From: Pseudofabraea citricarpa
Lineage: Eukaryota; Ascomycota; Leotiomycetes; Helotiales; Dermateaceae
Assembly: GCA_029641185.1 (NCBI GenBank)
Contig: JAPWGK010000010.1
Coordinates: 496,001-560,000, forward strand
Reading direction: 5' to 3'
Length of the DNA: 64,000 nt
The translations under genes were made by a program, and so were the position numbers. The notes beneath the pieces were generated by a model. It saw nothing but the letters and a program-made list of their open reading frames with translations, was not told the origin of the DNA and made no database searches. Each line of letters begins with the position of its first letter. Position 1 is the first letter of the stretch. Positions 57,401-64,000 of this stretch are shown piece after piece.

Positions 57401-60400
57401 AAAAATCGACTGACTCCACAAATGGCCAGATATTGGGAGGGGAGCGCTGGCCCGTAGCCAGTAGCCATTCAACCCCTCAACAAACGAGACTTATGCAATG
57501 CAGATATGGTCTACAGTATGGTGTGAAACCATCACGGAAATCGACTCATTTTGAACTGTCTTTGCGGGGCCAGGAAAGAGAGAGGGAGGTAGGTACCTGC
57601 TGTGGCTGTGGAGTGCTACGGCATATCACGGCATGGCATCGACGAGTATTGCAGCTACGGGACATTACCTACATTACCTACATTACCTACATTACCTACA
57701 TTACCTACATCACTCAACCTGCATCCCGTCGCTGCTCTCTCTGGATCGTGCGTAGCACCGCAGCAGAACACCGTCAGGTATATTTTTATTCCTCGGCATC
57801 CCATCTCATCCCGCTCAGCTCAGCAGAACAGGACAACAGCCATTCAGCATTTCTCCCGTGGTTACCTTCGTACGACGACGCGGTCAACAGACAGACGAAC
57901 CTGTAAGTAAGTATGTATGTATGTATGCCTCTGTTCTCGGGAAGGGATTCGTGCTGTCACTGTCTGAGTCTGAGTCTGAGTCTGAGTCTGAGCTGAGTGA
58001 GATAATTCTTCCCCATCCGGAAGAGATTCCTTGCGTGCACGCAGCCTGCCTTGGCCCGATGGAGGAACTTTGTGGGGGTTGGTGCAGCACACCACACACT
58101 CTATTACCTAGCAGAAGCAGAAGCAAAAGCAAAAAGCAAAAAAAGCTGGGGGTCCTGGATCCGGCCGCATATCACACACATCACATCACATCGTCAAGAC
58201 GGTATATGAGCACGCACGAATCATGGGGAATCAGGGCATGCGCTGCAAATCCCCTTTTGGCTTTCTCTGGCGGGTACGGTACGAGGAGACCTGGAGACCT
58301 GGAGACCTCCTCCCCCCCAAGATTAGTATTCAGCCTGCTCCGTCTTACGACTGGTGCGGCGCTCGGCGAGTAGCATGGCAGATGTCTGCTCTCTTGCTGC
58401 TCGGGCGATGCGCTGGCCTTGGGCCTGGGATGGATCAGGGAGAAGCAAAAACCGGCCAGAGGACGGTGAGGCCTGAAGAGCTGAAAAGAGGCCATACATA
58501 TATCGAGGGCTGAGGCGGCTTCCGGGGAAATTAGAGAGCTGCTGTTGCTTTCTTTTTACGGATGGCTATGATGCATTATTGGGGGCAGAGTCTTTAAGCG
58601 CTCCCCAGCCTGCTGTCAGGTCAGATAACATGCCCGATATTACCTATGGGCTTGGGAGAGGGAGAGGGAGAGGGAGAGGGTGCAGTGCACTGGGCAATTG
58701 CCGGCGAGGAGTGTTAGTGTGGGCGTGGGCGTGGGCGGGTCCGGAGGGGGGCCAGAGGGAATGATGAATGAGAGATGAGAGATGAGAGATCTGGGCAGGT
58801 TGGCCCAAAATGGTGAAATATTTGGTCGTTGCCAAGGGATCTCCACGAATCTGGAGTACAGCAGTGCCGAGTCAAGGAAAACAGCCCACGCACCACCACC
58901 AGCAGCAGCACCTCTTCAACCACTCAGAAGATTGTGGGGGACGCGTGCATGAGCTCGAGCATCATCAGATTTCTATACATCAGCATTGATGGTTGCCGTG
59001 GGTATAGGTATGTAGTCGTCAGCTTCCTGCAGCTCCGGCCAGAGCAGCTTCAGCTTGACAAACCGCAGGAGGTCGCTTCGGTATCTTCGGTTTTCCCTCG
59101 GTTATGGTGTTGTGGTATGGGGAAAGGTGAAGTCATCCTCCCAAAGTCAAACCACCCTTTTTTTTTGATACGGAGGCTACGGTAGCATGAACCATGGTGA
59201 GTCGTGACGGTGCCAAAGTCAAAGCCGGCTAGCATGACGTGGAGATGCTTTCCTATCAGTTTCAAGTAAGAGAGACGGTTAGACGAAATGGTTTGGTTTA
59301 GCATATGTTATTTCCGGGCTCTGCACTGCCCTCGACCTTTATCCAGCCCGTGTCGAGGGAGGACGCGGAGGAGGAATGTTTGGGGTAAGCTGGGGTGAGT
59401 TTTGAGGCCAAACTGATTGGATTGGATTGGATTGGATTGGAACAATTCTGGCTCACCGTGTTTTTGTTTCTTACACCGCATCTTGCGTGCTCGCTCGCTC
59501 GCTCGAGTGCAATGATAATTATGCTGCCGCGACTCCGCAGGCTGTGGCATGAGCATGAGCATGAGCATGAGCATGAAAACAGACGGTGCTGGCATCATGG
59601 CGGGGTAAACTTCGCTCCAAAGTCAAAATGTGCCCTGACTTGGTTAATACAGTAATAATGATAAACTTGGCCTGGTCGTTTGCTTTGCCATCTATCCTTA
59701 TCATCATCCTCCACCTCCACCTCCACAAGCGACGCCGGGAGACGAACAAGGCAAGCCGTTTACCACGTCGCCGGTTAAATCTGCGCCGGGAGTCTTGCTT
59801 GCGACGCACCCTCCCGCCTGCTCGCAACTCTTCGCTATCCCTCCTCCTCCTCCTCCTCATCCTCTCCAGTCTCCACAGCCAAAAACCTTGCTGACTCGTG
59901 TCCCAACTCCCAAGCCAAGCAAGCCAGACAGAGTTCAGGACGGGTACCCCGTGTTAATCAGCCGCAACGAAGGGTTCAGCCAGCTCGTCTCTCCTCTGAG
60001 TCCTCTCCCTCTCCTCAGCGTAACGCCGGCTGGGGCTCGGGGCAGGTCCGGAGCAACCCCCTTCTCGTCCTTCCACAGCACTTCTCTCGCCCCCGGATCG
60101 AGTCAACAAGACAAGGCAAACACAAAAGACGGAAACATGGCGTCATGGCTCGTCAAATTTTCATTCCAACCACTTTTCACGGTTTGAGATGAGGGCCGTA
60201 TCCTGTCCTCAGAAGGGCCTTTCTCGGACTCATGAGTAATGACCTAAGCAGAGATTTTGCGTCGCTCTATCTTCTCGCTCTCTCTCTCTCTCAGCGGGCG
60301 ACCTCTCTGTGGAGAAAGCAGGACACGAGCGGATCGTGGGTGGTGGAGGTCAGCGCTGTACCGGACCTTCCGAAACAATTTCGTGCGCTGGCGCCTCCTA

Positions 60401-63400
60401 ATGGCATGAATTGACCCATAAATCCCCCTGACGTTGCCCCGGAAAGCCTCATATCTTAGGGAATGCTCAGGGCGGACGGTTTGGGGGAGTCAAAGTTCAG
60501 ATGGGAAGAGGGCATGTAAGGGGACAAAGGGCTGGTTATGAAGTGCAAACTGCAGCTGTACGGCGCGTGACGGCCAGCAACTCTTGCACAGCTGGCCGAC
60601 CCAGAGTTGGCTTTTGGTTGGGTCGAGCTCGAGGTTGAGAGAACAAACTTGCAGGACCCCAAAAACACTGAGCTTCGGGCATGCCCGGGACAGTTGGACG
60701 ATGCCCAAACAACATGGCCATAATGTGGAGTCTCAGGAGTTGGTGGGGTCAAACGCCGAACAACTCTGGAGCTGTGTCAGGATGGATGACATGTCCATTG
60801 TGGTTCTTGTGCCAGCTCCATGAATTCCATGATCCGGATGGAGGTGGACAGGACGAAGGCGTTGGTCATCATCGAAGCGTCCGTCACTTGGTCTGTTCAT
60901 ACTGTACGATTCATGCGGTTGATTCATGCCGTTGTCATCTCTCCCCGCAAGCGCCAACACCAACACAAGCAGACAAGCAATGATCCGACAGACGCCGGAA
61001 ACAGCTCTCGAGCCCTCGCTTGCTTCTCTCGCCATTCTAGAAGGCTTCCCCATGCACGCGCCGGCCAGACGGCTTTATTATCTTTTGATTGGAGGCCTGC
61101 ATTTCGCCGTTTCGCCGAGATACAAAGACCCCCTTTCGACGCTATTCACAGCAGTGAAGCCAGCTAGCCGGCCAAAACAAGATAAGGATGGGAGAGATAA
61201 CAGCCAGCCTGTTGCGCCGGCCAGAGACAGATTGTGGAGTACCTGGCTGAGGACGGTAGCATCCTGGGGCCGGTTAGACACAGGTGCTCGTGAGAATCCA
61301 TCGACCACCGCCATCTCTGGCCCACCGCAGCATGGTGGCAGCAGCTGAATGGGCCGGTGATCACACACGACCTCTTTTATCAGATTATGGTCATGAGTTG
61401 CTGGCCAATCCCTCTGCTATCTGATTCAGCAGAAAGAAAGAAAAAGTCGCCATACTCACTCACTCACTCGTAAGCCCTACCTTTTGGGTGAAATCTCACC
61501 CCTCGGAACAGCAGCCGGGAACCCAGTAGCCTGGAACACAGCCTCGAGCAGGGTACGAAAATAAAATCACATAAATTGTCCATCGTGGGGGTACAGATTG
61601 GCAAGACCCCACAAAGATAACCCCTTGGCAGGTCAGCTTGGCCCTGAAGCCTGAGCCCTGAGCCCTGAGCCCTGGACGCCTGGAGTGACCCTGAGCCACT
61701 TCTTCCCCAGCTGGCCAGCATGTTGTTGCGGGGACTTGGACTTGGACTTGAACTTGGGACCAGCTGCTGTACGACAATGAAGATTGTTGCCAGTCGCGGA
61801 AGGAAGGTGACATCCCGCAGCGCAATGGTGTGATCGGCGCAGGATAATCTGTTCAGACTTCACAGATGTTTGGGCGTCGTCTGGCTTGGTGACATTGCGG
61901 AGGAAAAGGACAGCTGTGTGAACAATCATCAATGCCCTGGGCTCAAGGATTCGACAAGATGCAGGCAAGGTGCTCCGTACACGCACAACAGAGTTACAGA
62001 GGATGAGGTCCGACACACATGCCTAATGCGTGCGCGCCCCCCGATACCGTTCGGGAATACGATGCCACGGCGAAGGATGGTCGTCCTTCTCCACATTTCC
62101 TGGAGATCACATCACCAACCCCAGGATTCGCACTTTCGGGGAAACTATCTGCGGCGGCGGGCGGCGGCCAAAGTGCAACGACAGAACAGCGAGATAGGAA
62201 CAAGGAAGTCCTCCAGATGATTGCAGCTGTGAGCCAACGGAGTTGCCCTTCCGGGTCCAGAAGCAAAGAGATTGCGTGTGGGGGAGGAGGAGGATGATGA
62301 GGAGAGAGTGAGGAGAAGAGATGCAAATATTGGTTACGCCTTGATGTAGGTTGAGCGGCTAATAATTGAGGCGCATGAGGATAGATTGAGGCCTGTCGAT
62401 CTGTGCATCCTCGTTATCGCGGGTATGCAGGAGAAGAGAGATATGAAATATGCACTATGGAGGGGGCCGTGAGCTCCAGCTTCAGGTTCAGGCTGATGTG
62501 ATTGATGTTCATGGGGGGGTCGAGGTACACGGTTACACACCAGCCTGTCCAGTTCCAGTGTCCGCGTTGCGAGCGAGCGAGAGCTTCGAGGTTGCGATAC
62601 GAAAGCGACGGCACGTGACGAGAATTCCGATATCTCCCGAGCCTGCTACCAATGTGCTGTCTCGGGACACTCTGGGCGCTTCGCTATCAAACGTCGCAGC
62701 ACCCTTTTGCGCCTCAACATGTGTATCGCAATTCTTGTCCCGCAAAGTCCCGGTGGAAACACGTGCGGGAGTCTCTAGACACACACCGTCCCGACTCCCA
62801 AGCCTAGTGGCTGCTGCACTATTTCTCCAAGAGGCTCGTAGCAGGACTAAGTGGCCAGCGGAAATTTGCATCTCTCACGGAAAACATACGTCCGGAGGAC
62901 CTCATCATCTCATCACCTCATCTACAATTTACCCCATACATCCCCCGAAGCCGAACAGCCTCGTGTATGTAAGGTACTCTGATGGAAAGTGTCCAAGCTT
63001 CCATCTATTTTCAATATTTGCATGTGAGAGCAGGAGTGGTGCGAAGGGGGCATAAGATGGAGAAAGCAAGCAGCAGAGAAAGCCCGAAGCCGAGCAGGCC
63101 GCCTCCTCCATCCACTCCATATCCCCACAAAATGCCGAATTTTCTTTGATGGTCTGTCCAATATATCCTCATTTCATTTCGGACTCTCCACGGCTTTCTC
63201 TTGCGTCTTTCCTTTTCACCGCAGAAGCCCACATGCACGTGAAGGAAATTTGGCCGGATCTCGGTCAGATTCTGATGGTGGCATGGGCATGCCATGGCTA
63301 TTTATTGGCGTTCGGTCAAATCCCACCCATTATCGTATCGTAACTTTCCCCACCAAAATTCAAAAAAGGGAGACCCGCCTTTGCTGATGTTTTCCTGGTG

Positions 63401-64000
63401 TTTTTCCTTGGGCTTCTCCATGATGGGACGCTGGTGCTATGCCAGATCCGCGTGTATCTGCCGAACAATTCAGCCCTCCTTCACTTGCCCTGAAAGTCTA
63501 CAGGTTCAGGGGGAGAGGAGGCGAGATGGAATGACAGATGGAATGACACGTGGAAGTCTGGAAGTTTGTTCTTGCTATTTTCTGCTCCTCTCACTTTGAT
63601 TGAGGAAGGATTCGATTGCATCATCGTTTCCTTATGCCAATCTTGGCTGGGAAGAAGTTTATGAGCGAGCCATGAGAGAGGTGCGCGTAAAAAGAAAAGT
63701 ATCGTTTACGGAAGCACTGACGGGAGCGCTCAGCACACCATATCGCATCATCATTCACTCTCTATCAAAATCCTCAATGGCTCAACCAAGCACCAGCAAA
63801 AGACCCGCTTGCGGTGAGCGAGATACGCACACGCAGTAGGCACTGTGCGCGCCACACCTTCCCTACCTACCCCAGAAAAAGAGAGAAAATCCTTCACACC
63901 CGGCCGGGTTCTCAGAGGGTCGGGCTTTGGAGGGGAACGAGAATGGGAGTGGGAATGGCAATAATGAGGGAACGAGCGAGATTCATGTCATAATCGTGGT
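57401..64000. other. Gene-free, microsatellite-rich region upstream of creA
   Basis: 6.6 kb with no protein gene supported. Tandem repeats: ACATTACCT at 57662-57709, TCTGAG at 57963-57991, GGGAGA at 58653-58680, GGGCGT at 58717-58738, GATTG at 59415-59440, GAGCAT at 59547-59576, CCCTGAG at 61648-61673, GGACTT at 61732-61757. Three CCAAAGTCAAA motifs fall at 59141, 59213 and 59617. ORFs up to about 200 codons exist but lack recognisable motifs and have Arg/Ser/Pro-biased composition. Confidence 0.5.
57662..57709. repeat. ACATTACCT minisatellite
   Basis: Just over five perfect nine-base copies. Confidence 0.9.

Noticed and set aside
62450..63055. 201-codon open frame on the plus strand
   Set aside because: No recognisable motif or splice context; composition is typical of GC-rich non-coding frames.

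Overview
The window comes from a filamentous ascomycete (Pezizomycotina), most probably a leotiomycete; that class assignment is an impression from the CreA protein and gene style, not a computed result. Evidence for the group is the short introns (about 45-80 nt) with GT...CTAA(C/T)...AG signals, a Zn2Cys6 regulator, a HET-domain protein, a fungal NLR (STAND) with an ankyrin tail, and an intact CreA carbon-catabolite repressor. Genes were assembled by reading both strands and joining exons at splice sites that keep the frame. Every multi-exon model below closes in frame, except where noted.

Layout. 1-6125 (-): a giant NACHT-ankyrin NLR whose 3' end lies beyond the left edge. 7647-9809 (+): DUF3292-type membrane protein. 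9887-11023 (-): HSL-type alpha/beta hydrolase. 11-15.5 kb: gene-poor, with a decayed intron-containing tRNA-Ala(TGC)-like gene. 15494-17763 (+): secreted class II-like heme peroxidase in 14 exons. 18115-19938 (-): kinase-like protein with an altered catalytic loop. 20240-21106 (+): SHB17-type histidine phosphatase. 21582-23930 (+): second ankyrin protein with a STAND-like N-terminus but no NACHT. 24192-24969 (-): small P-loop kinase-like protein. 25422-27155 (+): RNA 3'-phosphate cyclase. 27.2-29.5 kb: LTR-like relics and simple repeats. 29567-31378 (-): PNS1 choline-transporter-like protein. 32183-33832 (-): GLO3 ArfGAP, divergent from 34133-34987 (+): TIM21. 35.2-35.9 kb: degenerate ~95 bp tandem repeats. 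36005-36843 (-): broken 2EXR-domain gene. 37420-39125 (-): Zn2Cys6 regulator, divergent from 39641-40492 (+): SDR. 41559-43240 (-): secreted type B carboxylesterase. 44322-45537 (+): TauD dioxygenase. 45954-47824 (+): HET protein. 47.8-54.5 kb: no gene recognised. 54572-55873 (-): CreA. 55.9-64 kb: no gene recognised.

How the parts relate. Housekeeping genes (GLO3, TIM21, PNS1, RTC, SHB17) are interleaved with self/non-self type genes (NLR, ankyrin protein, HET, kinase-like protein). The regulator-SDR-esterase-TauD stretch (37.4-45.5 kb) could be a small catabolic or secondary-metabolism cluster. Two copies of a 31 bp element (28/31 identical) lie on either side of the esterase, one of them 246 bp upstream of the TauD start. 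CreA sits alone in more than 15 kb of gene-free, microsatellite-rich DNA with an unusual number of hexanucleotide repeats, which suggests long UTRs, a large regulatory domain or non-coding transcripts.
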